From: a bacterium
GTDB taxonomy: Bacteria > SZUA-79 > Acidulodesulfobacterales > Acidulodesulfobacteraceae
Reading direction: 5' to 3'
DNA: 64,000 nucleotides
Assembly (NCBI GenBank): GCA_003232385.1
Contig: QIJE01000029.1
Coordinates: 1 to 64,000, forward strand
Shown here: in pieces, positions 1-8,582 of the stretch
Numbering within the stretch: position 1 is the first letter of the stretch
Layout: every line of letters begins with the position of its first letter
Position numbers and translations under genes: made by a program
Notes under the pieces: generated by a model
Database searches by the model: none
What the model was told of the DNA's origin: nothing
Seen by the model: the letters and a program-made list of their open reading frames with translations, nothing else

Positions 1-2
1 CG

Positions 3-156
3 TCTCAAATATGCTCAAATTGTGGTGTGAATACAGGTAAAAAGTTTAAGACAAATTGATAATATAAATACGGCAGGGACTGTCTAAATTAAAGCTTGTG
101 GAGTATCCTCTTTCGGAGGTGTATCCGATATATCTCTTTATGATACCGTGAAGTAA
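3..156 (+). pseudogene. tnpB: decayed 3' end of an IS200/IS605-family tnpB
   Basis: No ORF is called here, but conceptual translation gives the first half of a TnpB zinc ribbon (SQICSNCG) in one frame. It ends in TGA, and a second frame then reads DNINTAGTV, a stop, and IKACGVSSFGGVSDISLYDTVK. That is the usual carboxy-terminal tail of OrfB/TnpB proteins (the NI..GTAGIKACG region). The second CxxC of the zinc ribbon is missing, so about 25 codons have been deleted. With a frameshift and at least one nonsense codon (TAA at 85-87) the gene is dead. The upstream part lies outside the window. Family assignment rests on the ribbon plus tail motifs read by eye. Confidence 0.75.
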
Positions 157-202
157 GAAACCCAATCGTCTTTAGTTTTACTAAAGCAGTCGGGTAGTTC
201 GC
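148..202 (+). mobile_element. right end of the IS200/IS605-type element (hairpin, omega-RNA 3' end)
   Basis: Directly after the tnpB tail comes GTGAAGTAAGAAACCC, then an imperfect hairpin (CCC..CTTTAG / CTAAAG..GGG) ending in GGGTAGTTCGC. This layout of a tnpB tail, GAAAC-CC stem and GGGTAGTTC terminus is the standard right end of these elements. In active tnpB loci it is also the 3' part of the guide omega-RNA. The TTTA/TAAA loop region is intact, so the RNA fold may have outlived the protein. The nitroreductase start codon lies 38 bases beyond it. Confidence 0.65.
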
Positions 203-239
203 AAATATAACTTATATAAATTTTTAAGGAGGAATAAAA

Positions 240-809
240 ATGGACGTATCAACAGCTATTGAGTCAAGGCGTGCTTACAGGTCTTTGGAAAAAATGGAAA
301 TAACCGAAGACCTTATTAGAATACTTGCTCTATCTGCATCTTTGTCGCCGTCTTGTTTTAATAATCAGCCGTGGAAATTTGTATTTGTTTATAAGAATGC
401 TGTTCTCGATGAATTAAAAACCGCCCTTCCAAAGGGTAATGATTGGGCGCGTAACGCATCCATGATAATAGCCGTTTTATCCAAGCAAAGTGATGATTGT
501 ATCTTAGATAATAGAAAATACTATCTTTTAGATACGGGAATGGCAGTCGCTTTCCTTATCCTTAAGGTAGCCGAGCTCGGATACATTGCCCATCCCATAG
601 CCGGCTATAATCCCGAAACAGTTAAGAAGGCCATAGAGTCTCCCGATGATATGGAAATAATAACTCTTATAATATTCGGCAAGCATAAAAAAGAAATAGA
701 TCCTACTTTGAGCGAAAAACAAAGACATGATGAAATCGAGCGTCCGGGGCGTAAATCATTTGACGAATATGCCTATTTCAATAAATTTAGCAATGGGACC
801 GGATATTAG
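240..809 (+). CDS. nitroreductase family protein
   Basis: A 189-residue flavin-dependent oxidoreductase of the nitroreductase fold, normally an FMN-binding homodimer that reduces nitro compounds, quinones or related acceptors with NAD(P)H. The amino end carries the family signature: a SRRAYR-type phosphate-binding loop near residues 9-14, and SPSCFNNQPWKF around residues 36-47, which matches the usual PSxxNxQPW flavin motif. A GYIAHPIAGY stretch follows near residue 115. The start is supported by AAGGAGG seven bases upstream. It is convergent with a LysR gene ending 18 bases downstream. The physiological substrate cannot be read from sequence. Confidence 0.88.
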   Translation: MDVSTAIESRRAYRSLEKMEITEDLIRILALSASLSPSCFNNQPWKFVFVYKNAVLDELKTALPKGNDWARNASMIIAVLSKQSDDCILDNRKYYLLDTGMAVAFLILKVAELGYIAHPIAGYNPETVKKAIESPDDMEIITLIIFGKHKKEIDPTLSEKQRHDEIERPGRKSFDEYAYFNKFSNGTGY

Positions 810-827
810 AGACAATCTGAGTCGGTA

Positions 828-1715
828 TTATAAATCTAAATTATCTTTTATCCATTTTTGCGTCAGTTCAACGAAAGCCGAGGTAACAGGGGCTATATCT
901 GTAAACGGTATTATTGATGCAAGACCTATTCTACGTTTAAATACCGGCTTAAGCGGTAAAATTTTTATATTCGGTATATCCCGTGACAATGCCAATTTAG
1001 GTATGACAGCTATCCCTAATCCTTCTTTGATCATGGCCAAAAGCGTTCCAATATTGCTTACTTTATATTTCCACTGAGGGGTTTTTCCCGTCGACGATTT
1101 AAATACCTCTTCCACTAAAATCTGACAACTGCTGTTCCATGTTACTAACATAGGATATTTGGCTAATTCCTCAATGCCGATTGATTTTTGAGCCGCCAAA
1201 TCATGGGCTTTAGGTAAAACCACCATCATATCGTCGGAGATTACAGGAATGGTTTCAAGTGAATTGCATGGGAATGTGATAAATCCTATGTCTATAGTAC
1301 GGGATAAAATCCAGTCTCTTATCTCACCTTCAGTTCCCTCAAATACTTTTAAATCAATTTTGGGATATCGTAGTTTAAATAAATACATTATTCCCGGAAG
1401 AAAATTAGTCGAAACGCTTCCAAAACTTCCAATCTTTAATTTTCCCGTTTTAAGCCCCAATGAAGCGGCAACTTCCTGCCTTATCTGCTCTATGCTTGTC
1501 GTAACCGTGCGGGCATATTTCAGTACTTTAATACCTGTTTCAGTAGGGTAGATTCCGTCTTTTCCTCGAAAAATCAGTTTTATGCCCAATTCGGATTCTA
1601 AATTCGATATTGAATGACTTACACCCGGCTGCGTGATATAAAGTTCTTCCGCCGCCTTAGAAAAGCTTTTAAATTCAACAACCTCTATAAAAACCGCCAA
1701 TTGATTTAACGTCAT
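828..1715 (-). CDS. LysR-family transcriptional regulator
   Basis: A 295-residue regulator. Residues 1-60 form the winged helix-turn-helix (MTLNQLAVFIEVVEFKSFSKAAEEL, then ITQPGVSHSISNLESELG), and residues about 90-290 form the periplasmic-binding-like effector domain. LysR proteins act as tetramers and commonly control a divergently transcribed neighbour. Here the divergent gene is the EamA transporter, with 167 bases between the two starts. Regulation of that transporter, plus self-repression, is the simplest reading. The effector is unknown. Confidence 0.92.
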   Translation of the reverse strand: MTLNQLAVFIEVVEFKSFSKAAEELYITQPGVSHSISNLESELGIKLIFRGKDGIYPTETGIKVLKYARTVTTSIEQIRQEVAASLGLKTGKLKIGSFGSVSTNFLPGIMYLFKLRYPKIDLKVFEGTEGEIRDWILSRTIDIGFITFPCNSLETIPVISDDMMVVLPKAHDLAAQKSIGIEELAKYPMLVTWNSSCQILVEEVFKSSTGKTPQWKYKVSNIGTLLAMIKEGLGIAVIPKLALSRDIPNIKILPLKPVFKRRIGLASIIPFTDIAPVTSAFVELTQKWIKDNLDL

Positions 1716-1751
1716 TAGTTTTTACTCATATTATATATAAATATTATTCAT

Positions 1752-1780
1752 TTTACTTATGATGACACTAAATTTATAAT
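1752..1780 (+). promoter_or_regulatory. sigma70-type promoter for the EamA transporter
   Basis: TTTACT (1752-1757), 17 bases, then TATAAT (1775-1780) in the LysR/EamA intergenic region. The predicted start point is about 90 bases upstream of the transporter ATG, leaving room for a LysR site. Read by eye. Confidence 0.4.
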
Positions 1781-1882
1781 AGCAAAATATTTAATTAAAT
1801 TAAAGAAAATAAGACTGCGGTAAAGTAATTAAAAGATAAAACAGCATAGTATCGCCTTGCACTTTAATCAAGAGGAGAAATA

Positions 1883-2812
1883 ATGAAGCATATCGATAAA
1901 TTATATATAGGCGTTTTTTTGTGTTTATTGTCGGCTATAGTGTGGGGAGGAATGTTTCCGGTAATGGAAGTTGCTTTAAAAGTCATAGATCCTTTTTATC
2001 TCACTTTATTTAGATACGCCCCGGCATCCGTTATTTTTCTTTCCATGCTTTACTTCATTGAAGGTAAAAGCTCCTTTAAATTGGAAGACAGATGGTTTTC
2101 GGTGTGGGTTTACGGATCCGTGGGTTTTGCCGGATTCGGTTTTTTCGTGTGGTGGGGTCAGCAAATTATAGGAGGATTTCACGGAGCCGTAGTGGCAGCG
2201 GCAATTATGGCAACTATGCCGTTCATGGGTGCAGTTTTAAATAAATTTTTAAACAAAACAAAACTTGCCGTTTTTACGGGTTTTGCTATTTTAGCCGGAT
2301 TATTCGGTGTTTTGCTCATTATTACTAAAGGAAACATAGTCCTGCTTATGTCGTTAAAGTTGAGTCTTGGAGGAGATATTCTGATTATGGCAGGGGCTTT
2401 CTGTTGGGTTTTTTATACTATGGGCATTACTAAATTTCCAAAGTGGTCGCCTCTTAGATATACGGCTTTAACTTCTACTTTCGGCTTTTTTACGATTCTA
2501 ATATTGATAATAATAATGACCTCTGTCGGGCTTTTAAGGGTTCCGGGCGTTGCTGCCATATCGTCTATCTGGTGGGAAATTTTGTATATGATACTCATAT
2601 CCGGCGTTTTAGGCGTTTTTGCGTGGAATACGGGCAATAGAATAATCCATCCTATTAACGGAGTTCTTTTTTTAAATTTTGTTCCGGTAACTACGTTTAT
2701 AATAGGAATATTAGACGATCGGTCGCTTTCCTATATAGAATATATAGGGGTATTTATAGTAATAAGTGCATTAATATTCAATAATTTATATATAAGAAAA
2801 AAAACAATATAG
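1883..2812 (+). CDS. EamA/DMT-family transporter
   Basis: A 309-residue polytopic inner-membrane protein with about ten hydrophobic segments in two similar halves, as in the drug/metabolite (EamA, RhaT-like) superfamily. Markers are AIVWGGMFPVMEVALKVIDPFYLTLFRY in the first repeat and SGVLGVFAWNTGNRIIHP plus the usual final helix in the second. Family members export metabolites or amino acids, and the substrate here cannot be inferred. AAGAGGAG sits just before the ATG. The LysR gene is divergent from it. Confidence 0.9.
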   Translation: MKHIDKLYIGVFLCLLSAIVWGGMFPVMEVALKVIDPFYLTLFRYAPASVIFLSMLYFIEGKSSFKLEDRWFSVWVYGSVGFAGFGFFVWWGQQIIGGFHGAVVAAAIMATMPFMGAVLNKFLNKTKLAVFTGFAILAGLFGVLLIITKGNIVLLMSLKLSLGGDILIMAGAFCWVFYTMGITKFPKWSPLRYTALTSTFGFFTILILIIIMTSVGLLRVPGVAAISSIWWEILYMILISGVLGVFAWNTGNRIIHPINGVLFLNFVPVTTFIIGILDDRSLSYIEYIGVFIVISALIFNNLYIRKKTI

Positions 2813-2826
2813 GAATTTGACAAATT

Positions 2827-2855
2827 TTGACTATTTTATTAAAATTAACTAATAA
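2827..2855 (+). promoter_or_regulatory. sigma70-type promoter for the secreted protein gene
   Basis: TTGACT (2827-2832), 17 bases, TAATAA (2850-2855), about 45 bases before the ATG at 2908. This suggests the secreted protein gene is transcribed independently of the transporter. Confidence 0.45.
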
Positions 2856-2907
2856 TTAAGTATTTAATCAAATATCTGAAGAAGCTAAATAAAGGGAGGT
2901 ATTTTAT

Positions 2908-3642
2908 ATGGATAGGATAAAATTATTTATACTTATAACGATAACGGCTATATTTAGCATTTTGTTCTTTAATCCTGTTTTTGGAAAAACGGCTTTTGCC
3001 GGTACCGGCAGCGGAATTTGCAGGGGCGTTTACGCCTCCGACCCGATTATTTACGGGCTATATCTAAAAGCCGAAGGCCTTCCTATAGGCAAAAATGATA
3101 TTACGACTTATATAAAGATTGTCAATCCGGCGTTATATGCTCACGACAGATACAATCCTTTTTTATGGAAGAAACTTTATTTGAAAGACAAGATGAGGCT
3201 GGGAAAATTAATGAATTTCATAAAATCCGTACGATATTTTAAAGAACATATAAGGGCGAATATCAGCGCTTATAATTTTAAAAAACATGGATTTTATTTA
3301 ACTTATTATAGGTCTAATAATATTATAAAGAATGGAATGAGAACGCGCAGAAATATCAATTTTATCAAAATAAAAAAGGGTAATATTTATTACTTGTTTC
3401 ATAATTTAACAATCGTCCATGAAAACGCCGGGGAATTAAATTTTTTGAAAATGTCGGGAAAAAAGGCGGAAAATTTCATAAACGGAAGAACGGGTACTTT
3501 CGGGTATATAAAAAGGACGGTTTTTTTAGAATATTATTTCACGCCTTTAGAGGCAAAAAACAATATCCTAACGGTAAAAATAGCATGCATAAAGGTTTAT
3601 AATAATAAACACAAGAATTTATTGATTGGAGTTATTAAATAA
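2908..3642 (+). CDS. secreted protein of unknown function
   Basis: A 244-residue protein with a clear Sec signal peptide: DRIK, a hydrophobic stretch from about residue 5 to 22, then a cleavage region near FGKTAFAGTG. The mature part is basic and rich in Lys, Asn, Tyr and Ile. It has no repeats or cysteine motif and I recognise no family. Strong AAAGGGAGG upstream of the ATG supports the start. Its last 20 bases contain the promoter of the downstream thiamine riboswitch, so the two units are packed together but are probably separate transcripts. Confidence 0.7.
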   Translation: MDRIKLFILITITAIFSILFFNPVFGKTAFAGTGSGICRGVYASDPIIYGLYLKAEGLPIGKNDITTYIKIVNPALYAHDRYNPFLWKKLYLKDKMRLGKLMNFIKSVRYFKEHIRANISAYNFKKHGFYLTYYRSNNIIKNGMRTRRNINFIKIKKGNIYYLFHNLTIVHENAGELNFLKMSGKKAENFINGRTGTFGYIKRTVFLEYYFTPLEAKNNILTVKIACIKVYNNKHKNLLIGVIK

Positions 3643-3650
3643 GGTATAAT
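3622..3650 (+). promoter_or_regulatory. sigma70 promoter driving the TPP riboswitch transcript
   Basis: TTGATT (3622-3627), exactly 17 bases, TATAAT (3645-3650). Initiation 6-8 bases later would start the RNA almost at the first base of the riboswitch. The promoter lies within the 3' end of the preceding reading frame. Confidence 0.65.
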
Positions 3651-3655
3651 GATCA

Positions 3656-3760
3656 TAATCAGGGGTGCCGCTATTAGTTTGGCTGAGAGTCGAGTCGTGA
3701 ATTGTTTCCGGCTTGCAACCCTTTGAACCTGATACGGGTAATGCCGGCGTAGGGAGGTAA
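3656..3760 (+). promoter_or_regulatory. TPP (THI element) riboswitch
   Basis: All conserved thi-box blocks are present in order: AGGGGTGCC, GGCTGAGA, ACCCTTTGAACCTGATACGGGTAATGCCGGCGTAGGGAGG. The variable P3 arm lies between GGCTGAGA and ACCC. TPP binding normally represses thiamine genes, and here the switch precedes a CofH-like gene, thiS and thiG. I could not resolve the expression platform. The following 170 bases hold weak hairpins and a perfect 20-base palindrome just before the first start codon. Confidence 0.96.
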
Positions 3761-3902
3761 GAAATTGTTAAGAACCGACAGGGCATGTTTTTATCGTGCA
3801 TAAACCGTTGTTAGAATTAGGTTCGTGGGTCTTCTTTCCTTTTTAGTTTGCCGCAAAACCTCTGTAAGAGTATCTTGATTATTTTTTAAAAAACATAACG
3901 CT

Positions 3903-3922
3903 GCCGTTATAATTATAACGGC
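3903..3922 (+). repeat. 20-base perfect palindrome before the cofH-like start codon
   Basis: GCCGTTATAA joined directly to TTATAACGGC, ending 8 bases before the ATG at 3931. No Shine-Dalgarno-like purine run is visible here. The RNA hairpin would sit exactly where ribosomes load, so it may be part of translational control by the riboswitch, or an operator. The role is inference. Confidence 0.45.
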
Positions 3923-3930
3923 ATAATAAT

Positions 3931-5007
3931 ATGATGTTGAATTCCATACTTGAAAAGGCTTTATCATTTAAAAGATTAAACGACGATGAGCTTCTCTGTC
4001 TGCTTGAAGAAAGGGAGAATATAAAAGATATTGCCCGTGCTGCGGATACTTTAAATTTGAAAATAAATTCCAATAAGGTATCGTATGTCGTAAATAGGAA
4101 TATTAATTTTACGAATATATGCGATTTAAATTGCAGGTTTTGCGGATACAAAAGAACCAAGAAATCTAAAGATGCGTTTTTATTGAATTACGGTGAAATC
4201 ATAGAAAAAATTTCCGAAGGTAAAAACGCTATAGGTATAGATGAAATATGCGTGACCGGCGGCATAAATCCGGAATTGAAGCCGGATTATTATTTTAATT
4301 TGGTTAAAGCAGTAAGAGATGCCTTTCCGGATATTCACATTCACGCGTTTTCTCCCCAAGAAATATTGCAGCTTTCAATCTCTCTCGGAAAGCCTTATGC
4401 AGAGATCATATTAAAATTAGTTAAATTGGGATTAAACTCAATGCCCGGAACGGCGGCGGAGATTTTGGCGGAAGAAACGAGGCATAAGATTTGTCCTGAA
4501 AAATTAAGTAAAGCACAATGGGTTGAGATTATTAAAACGGCACATAGTTTGGGCGTCAAAACCTCTGCAACCATTCTTTTCGGGCATATTGAAACAAATA
4601 TCGATATCGTGGAACACTTAAGTTTAATAAGAAGGATGCAGGACGAAACAAGCGGATTTACGGAATTTATTGCTTTGCCGTTTATTTCTTTAAAGACTTC
4701 CTTGAGAGAAAAGGTTAACTCGGCGCCGATTCCGGATAGAATATTTAAGTTTTATGCAATTTTAAGGCTTTATTTGGATAATTTTAAAAATATTCAAACA
4801 AGTTGGCCGAAAATAGGTGTTTCCGCGGCGTTAAAATCGCTTGAATGTGGGACTAACGACTTTGGAGGGACACTTATGGAGGAAAATATCACAAAAAGTG
4901 CAGGAGGGACGTTTGGCGAGTACCTGTCCGAAAGTGAAATAATTAACCTCATTAAAAGCGCCGGGAGAATTCCTGTGAGAAGAGACACTTTATATAATAT
5001 ATATTAA
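3931..5007 (+). CDS. CofH/MqnE-like radical SAM protein in the thiamine operon
   Basis: A 358-residue radical SAM enzyme. The cluster motif is ICDLNCRFC (CxxxCxxC) at about residues 63-71, preceded by the NRNINFTN segment typical of CofH and MqnE. HIHAFSPQEI, SMPGTAAEIL and ATILFGHIET follow, which match the CofH type (FO synthase subunit 2; tyrosine plus aminoribityluracil) most closely. No cofG or other F420 gene is in the window. It is the first gene after a TPP riboswitch, 15 bases before thiS and followed by thiG. In anaerobes that position is usually held by ThiH, which makes dehydroglycine from tyrosine. I infer a role in supplying the thiazole precursor, but a genuine CofH or MqnE role remains possible. 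The start codon lacks an obvious ribosome binding site; an in-frame TAA at 3916 rules out a start further upstream. Confidence 0.75.
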   Translation: MMLNSILEKALSFKRLNDDELLCLLEERENIKDIARAADTLNLKINSNKVSYVVNRNINFTNICDLNCRFCGYKRTKKSKDAFLLNYGEIIEKISEGKNAIGIDEICVTGGINPELKPDYYFNLVKAVRDAFPDIHIHAFSPQEILQLSISLGKPYAEIILKLVKLGLNSMPGTAAEILAEETRHKICPEKLSKAQWVEIIKTAHSLGVKTSATILFGHIETNIDIVEHLSLIRRMQDETSGFTEFIALPFISLKTSLREKVNSAPIPDRIFKFYAILRLYLDNFKNIQTSWPKIGVSAALKSLECGTNDFGGTLMEENITKSAGGTFGEYLSESEIINLIKSAGRIPVRRDTLYNIY

Positions 5008-5022
5008 TATATTTAAAGGCTT

Positions 5023-5223
5023 ATGAAAATAAATATAAACGGTGAAATTTTAGAAGTGAAAAACGACATTACCGTTACGGGTTTAATAGCTTTTTTTAAA
5101 TTAAACGTTAAAAGTACCGCTGTAGCCGTCAATAAAGAAATAGTTCCGAGAAGCGGTTACGCTAAGTTTACGCTGAAAGAAAGCGATAAGGTAGATTTGG
5201 TGACTATTGCGCCGGGTGGCTAA
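5023..5223 (+). CDS. thiS: sulfur carrier protein ThiS
   Basis: A 66-residue ubiquitin-fold protein ending in the diagnostic Gly-Gly (VTIAPGG). The terminal glycine is adenylated and thiocarboxylated to carry sulfur into the thiazole ring made by ThiG. The start KININGEILEV and the AVAVNKEIVPR segment are typical. It lies between the CofH-like gene and thiG. ThiF, the adenylating enzyme, is not in the window. Confidence 0.93.
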   Translation: MKININGEILEVKNDITVTGLIAFFKLNVKSTAVAVNKEIVPRSGYAKFTLKESDKVDLVTIAPGG

Positions 5224-5278
5224 ATAATTAAAATAATCTAAATCTTTAAGATTATAAAAACGAAGGGAGACTAAAGAA

Positions 5279-6067
5279 ATGAATAAAAATACGGACGGCG
5301 ATATGCTGAAAATAGGCAAGTATACGTTTAAATCGCGTCTAATAATCGGAACCGGGAAATATCCCAATTTTGCCACTATGAAAGAATCGGCGGAGGTTTC
5401 GGGGACAGAAATAATAACGGTTGCGGTTAGACGCATAGATTTTAATGCAAAAGAAAATTTACTTTCATACATAAATCCGGACAAATTTACGCTTTTGCCT
5501 AATACGGCAGGGTGTTATACCGCGGAAGATGCGGTTAATACCTTAAGGCTTACGAGGGAGATTGACGTTTTTAAGACTGACCTCGTAAAACTCGAAGTAA
5601 TAGGCGACTCGAAAACTCTTTACCCCGACAACGAGGAATTAATAAAAGCGGCAAAGATATTAGTTAAAGAAGGTTTCACTGTTATGCCTTACATGATGGA
5701 CGACCCTGTTCTTGCCAAGAAGCTTGAAGATATCGGGTGCCCCGTCGTTATGCCGCTTGCTTCGCCTATCGGTTCCGGTTTGGGCATTAGAAATCCTTAT
5801 AATATAAAAATAATCAAGGAAACTGTATCCGTGCCGGTTATCGTAGATGCAGGGGTAGGAACGGCGTCGGATGCCTGCAAGGCAATGGAGCTTGGCGCAG
5901 ACGGTATACTTATAAATACGGCGATAGCAGGCGCCGGTAACCCCGTCGGTATGGCGGTTGCTATGAAAAATGCAGTAGAAGCGGGCAGACTTGCATATCT
6001 ATCCGGACGGATTCCTATGAAACTTTACGCTCAGGCTTCTACACAAATGGAGGGAATAGTATTTTGA
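5279..6067 (+). CDS. thiG: thiazole synthase ThiG
   Basis: A 262-residue TIM-barrel enzyme that condenses deoxyxylulose 5-phosphate, ThiS-thiocarboxylate and dehydroglycine into the thiazole phosphate. Motifs include [11 protein letters not shown] near residue 20, [23 protein letters not shown], and [10 protein letters not shown] with the Schiff-base lysine. [29 protein letters not shown] forms the phosphate-binding end. Length is normal. GAAGGGAG precedes the ATG. The 3' end overlaps the next gene by 4 bases. Confidence 0.97.
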   Translation: MNKNTDGDMLKIGKYTFKSRLIIGTGKYPNFATMKESAEVSGTEIITVAVRRIDFNAKENLLSYINPDKFTLLPNTAGCYTAEDAVNTLRLTREIDVFKTDLVKLEVIGDSKTLYPDNEELIKAAKILVKEGFTVMPYMMDDPVLAKKLEDIGCPVVMPLASPIGSGLGIRNPYNIKIIKETVSVPVIVDAGVGTASDACKAMELGADGILINTAIAGAGNPVGMAVAMKNAVEAGRLAYLSGRIPMKLYAQASTQMEGIVF

Positions 6068-6789
6068 CATTAAGGTTAAATAAATTTTTGGCGATGAATA
6101 CCGGTACTTCAAGGAGAAACGCCGACGAAATAATAAAAAGCGGCAAGGTAGTTATAAACGGTGAAAAAATTAATAATCTTGCCGTGTTTGTAAATCCCGG
6201 GGACGAAGTGGTCGTAAACGGCAAGAAAATCAATTCCAAAGAAGATCAAAAAATATATATCATGCTGAACAAGCCGCAGGGTTATATTACTGCCGTGAAA
6301 TCAGACGATGGATTCAGGACGGTTATGGAATTAATAAGAAGAGAGGCTTTAAAATATAAGCATATTTTCCCGGTAGGAAGATTAGATTTTATGAGCGAGG
6401 GTTTACTTTTGTTTACTAACGACGGGGATTTTGCTTACAAATTGACCCACCCGAAATTTAACGTTACAAAGACTTACATAGTGGAAGCAAAGGGTGAATT
6501 GACCGAAGACCTTTTTAACAGAATTAAAAAGGGGATTAAATTCGGAGAAGCCGGTCTTTTAAAACCTAAAAATATTAAAATTATAAGAAAGACTCCTACA
6601 AGATTTATGCTTTCCGTCGATTTAACTAATGGTAAAAATCGTGAAATTAGAAGACTCATGGAGTTCTTCAATCTCAAAATCACTATACTAAAAAGGGTCA
6701 GTATAGGTAAGCTTTATCTTGAAGATTTACCCTCCGGACAATATCGCATATTAAATGCAGGGATAGCAGAGCTATCCCTCGGCGGTTAA
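6064..6789 (+). CDS. 23S rRNA pseudouridine synthase, RluB/RsuA family
   Basis: A 241-residue protein with an S4 RNA-binding domain (residues about 1-60, [22 protein letters not shown]) followed by the RsuA/RluB/E/F catalytic domain. [18 protein letters not shown] contains the catalytic aspartate of the GRLDxxxxGLLLLTNDG motif, and [11 protein letters not shown] is the usual C-terminal signature. The predicted start is TTG, overlapping the thiG stop, so translation is probably coupled. It is convergent with merA, leaving only about 10 bases between stops. RluB-type specificity is likely but not proven. Confidence 0.9.
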   Translation: MTLRLNKFLAMNTGTSRRNADEIIKSGKVVINGEKINNLAVFVNPGDEVVVNGKKINSKEDQKIYIMLNKPQGYITAVKSDDGFRTVMELIRREALKYKHIFPVGRLDFMSEGLLLFTNDGDFAYKLTHPKFNVTKTYIVEAKGELTEDLFNRIKKGIKFGEAGLLKPKNIKIIRKTPTRFMLSVDLTNGKNREIRRLMEFFNLKITILKRVSIGKLYLEDLPSGQYRILNAGIAELSLGG

Positions 6790-6799
6790 TGTCATGATG

Positions 6800-8509
6800 T
6801 TATGCGCAGCAACTAAGTTTGCCGACATCCTTAGTAAAACTCTGAGCGGCTAGTTTAAGCCCCTCCGCCATGGTGGGGTAAACGCCTATCTCCTCTCCGA
6901 TTTGCTGAATCGTATAACCGTTTTGCAGATATACGCTTGCCTGCTGAATCGTTTCCGAGGAGTTATGCGCCAATATATGCACCCCTATGACCTTGCCTGT
7001 TTTTTTATCAGCTATCATTTTTATCAAACCTTCGGTTTTAAAAATAGCCTGAGCCTTAGGGATATATTTTACCGGAAAAACGACGTCGATTACGTCATAG
7101 CCCTTTTTTATCGCCGTTTCTTTCGTCAAGCCCACGGAAGATACCTCCGGATCGGTAAACGTCGTATGTGCAACACAGGAATAGTCTGCCTTTTTATGCT
7201 TGCCGTGAAGCATGTTGTCAGAGGCTATTTTTCCGTCATATGCAGCCGTAGTAACCAACCTCATTAAACCGATAACGTCGCCGCATGCGTAAATATTGGG
7301 GTTGGTGGTCTTAAGCTCGTCATCGACTTTAATAAAACCCTGTGCATATGTTTCTATGCCGGCCGCTTTTAAATCTAAGTTCTTGGTATTTCCTACAATG
7401 CCGGTTGCCATTAAAAATTCATTGAACCCAACCGTTTTTATACCCCCTCCCGTTTCAATCTCGGCATATTTTTTTCCGTTTTCTTCATCCCTATAAAGGC
7501 GTTTTATGGAAGAGTTCAGGAAAAATTCGATTCCTTCACTTTTTAAGGTTTCTAAAAGCGCCTCTGAAATTTCAGGTTCTTCGTTAAGTAAAATCCTATC
7601 GGAACGTCCTACTATTATTACTTTAGAACCAAACCTTTTAAACATCTGGGCGAATTCCATAGATACTGCCCTTGTGCCTAATATTAAAAGCGTTTCGGGC
7701 AAATAATCTAAATTCAATATTTCTTCGTTCGTAAGATAGCCGATTTCTCCTAATCCGTCAATATTTATTATCTTGTTTGTCGAACCGACGGCAACGATAA
7801 ATTGATTGGAGGTAACCTTGTAAGGGCTCATATTTTTATCGTTTGGAATAATCTCGACGGAATTTTTTGATGCAAACCTTCCTTCCGCTTTGATAAACGC
7901 AATATTATTATAACCCTTTAACACGTTGTAATATTTCATTTCTCTCAGGCTGTTTAAGAGTTCGGTTTTCCTTTTTATAAGCTCTCTTACGTCTATCATA
8001 GATTGTTTTGTTTCTATACCCTTAAATCTGTTACTTAAAGGCTCGTAATATATCCTTGCGGCTTCCAATAGATGTTTTGAAGGGACACAACCCCTATTCA
8101 GGCAGGTTCCGCCGATAATCCAATTTTCGACGACGCAAACCCTTTTACCCTCGTCGGCGAATTTAATAGCCGCCGAAAAAGCAGCCGAGCCTCCACCCAC
8201 GATTACTAAGTCATAGTCATAATTATGTTCGCTACCCGATCGAAGTCCGTCTTCTGCCTCCGGTATCCCCCCGACTTCCGTTTCTGAAATATCTGTAGTT
8301 TCATAAGCTAAAGGCGTATAGCCGGCATTTTTTATACTTTTTCTTATATCTTCTATATTTATATCGTCAACCGCTAAAATAATGCTTTCGTCCTTAGACG
8401 ACGAGGTATCTACCTCTACTACCCCTTTTATCCCGTTAATTGCCTTATTGACGGAAACAGAGCAGTGTTCGCAGGTCATCCCGGCGACATTCATCTTTAT
8501 TTTTTTCAT
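6800..8509 (-). CDS. merA: mercuric reductase MerA-type flavoprotein with HMA domain
   Basis: A 569-residue protein. Residues 1-70 form a heavy-metal-associated domain with GMTCEHC; the remainder is an FAD/NAD(P)H disulfide oxidoreductase. It has the FAD motif VIVGGGSAAFSAA, the redox pair GGTCLNRGCVPSK and the C-terminal vicinal cysteines LSCCA, which together identify mercury(II) reductase rather than lipoamide dehydrogenase. It reduces Hg(II) to Hg(0) in the cytoplasm. No merT, merP or merR lies beside it, but the upstream region has a MerR-type promoter (separate entry). It is a single-gene transcription unit, convergent with the pseudouridine synthase. Confidence 0.9.
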   Translation of the reverse strand: MKKIKMNVAGMTCEHCSVSVNKAINGIKGVVEVDTSSSKDESIILAVDDINIEDIRKSIKNAGYTPLAYETTDISETEVGGIPEAEDGLRSGSEHNYDYDLVIVGGGSAAFSAAIKFADEGKRVCVVENWIIGGTCLNRGCVPSKHLLEAARIYYEPLSNRFKGIETKQSMIDVRELIKRKTELLNSLREMKYYNVLKGYNNIAFIKAEGRFASKNSVEIIPNDKNMSPYKVTSNQFIVAVGSTNKIINIDGLGEIGYLTNEEILNLDYLPETLLILGTRAVSMEFAQMFKRFGSKVIIVGRSDRILLNEEPEISEALLETLKSEGIEFFLNSSIKRLYRDEENGKKYAEIETGGGIKTVGFNEFLMATGIVGNTKNLDLKAAGIETYAQGFIKVDDELKTTNPNIYACGDVIGLMRLVTTAAYDGKIASDNMLHGKHKKADYSCVAHTTFTDPEVSSVGLTKETAIKKGYDVIDVVFPVKYIPKAQAIFKTEGLIKMIADKKTGKVIGVHILAHNSSETIQQASVYLQNGYTIQQIGEEIGVYPTMAEGLKLAAQSFTKDVGKLSCCA

Positions 8510-8582
8510 GTTAACCCCCTCAAATAATATTATATTATCATTCGACCTTAATGATGGTTTTTTGATGTTATCGATAATATAA

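Noticed and set aside
727-1077. 116-codon plus-strand frame overlapping the nitroreductase end
   Set aside because: It is antisense to the LysR gene, has no family features, and both real genes account for the sequence.
3619-3801. 60-codon minus-strand frame
   Set aside because: It runs antisense through the TPP riboswitch, whose conserved blocks explain the sequence.
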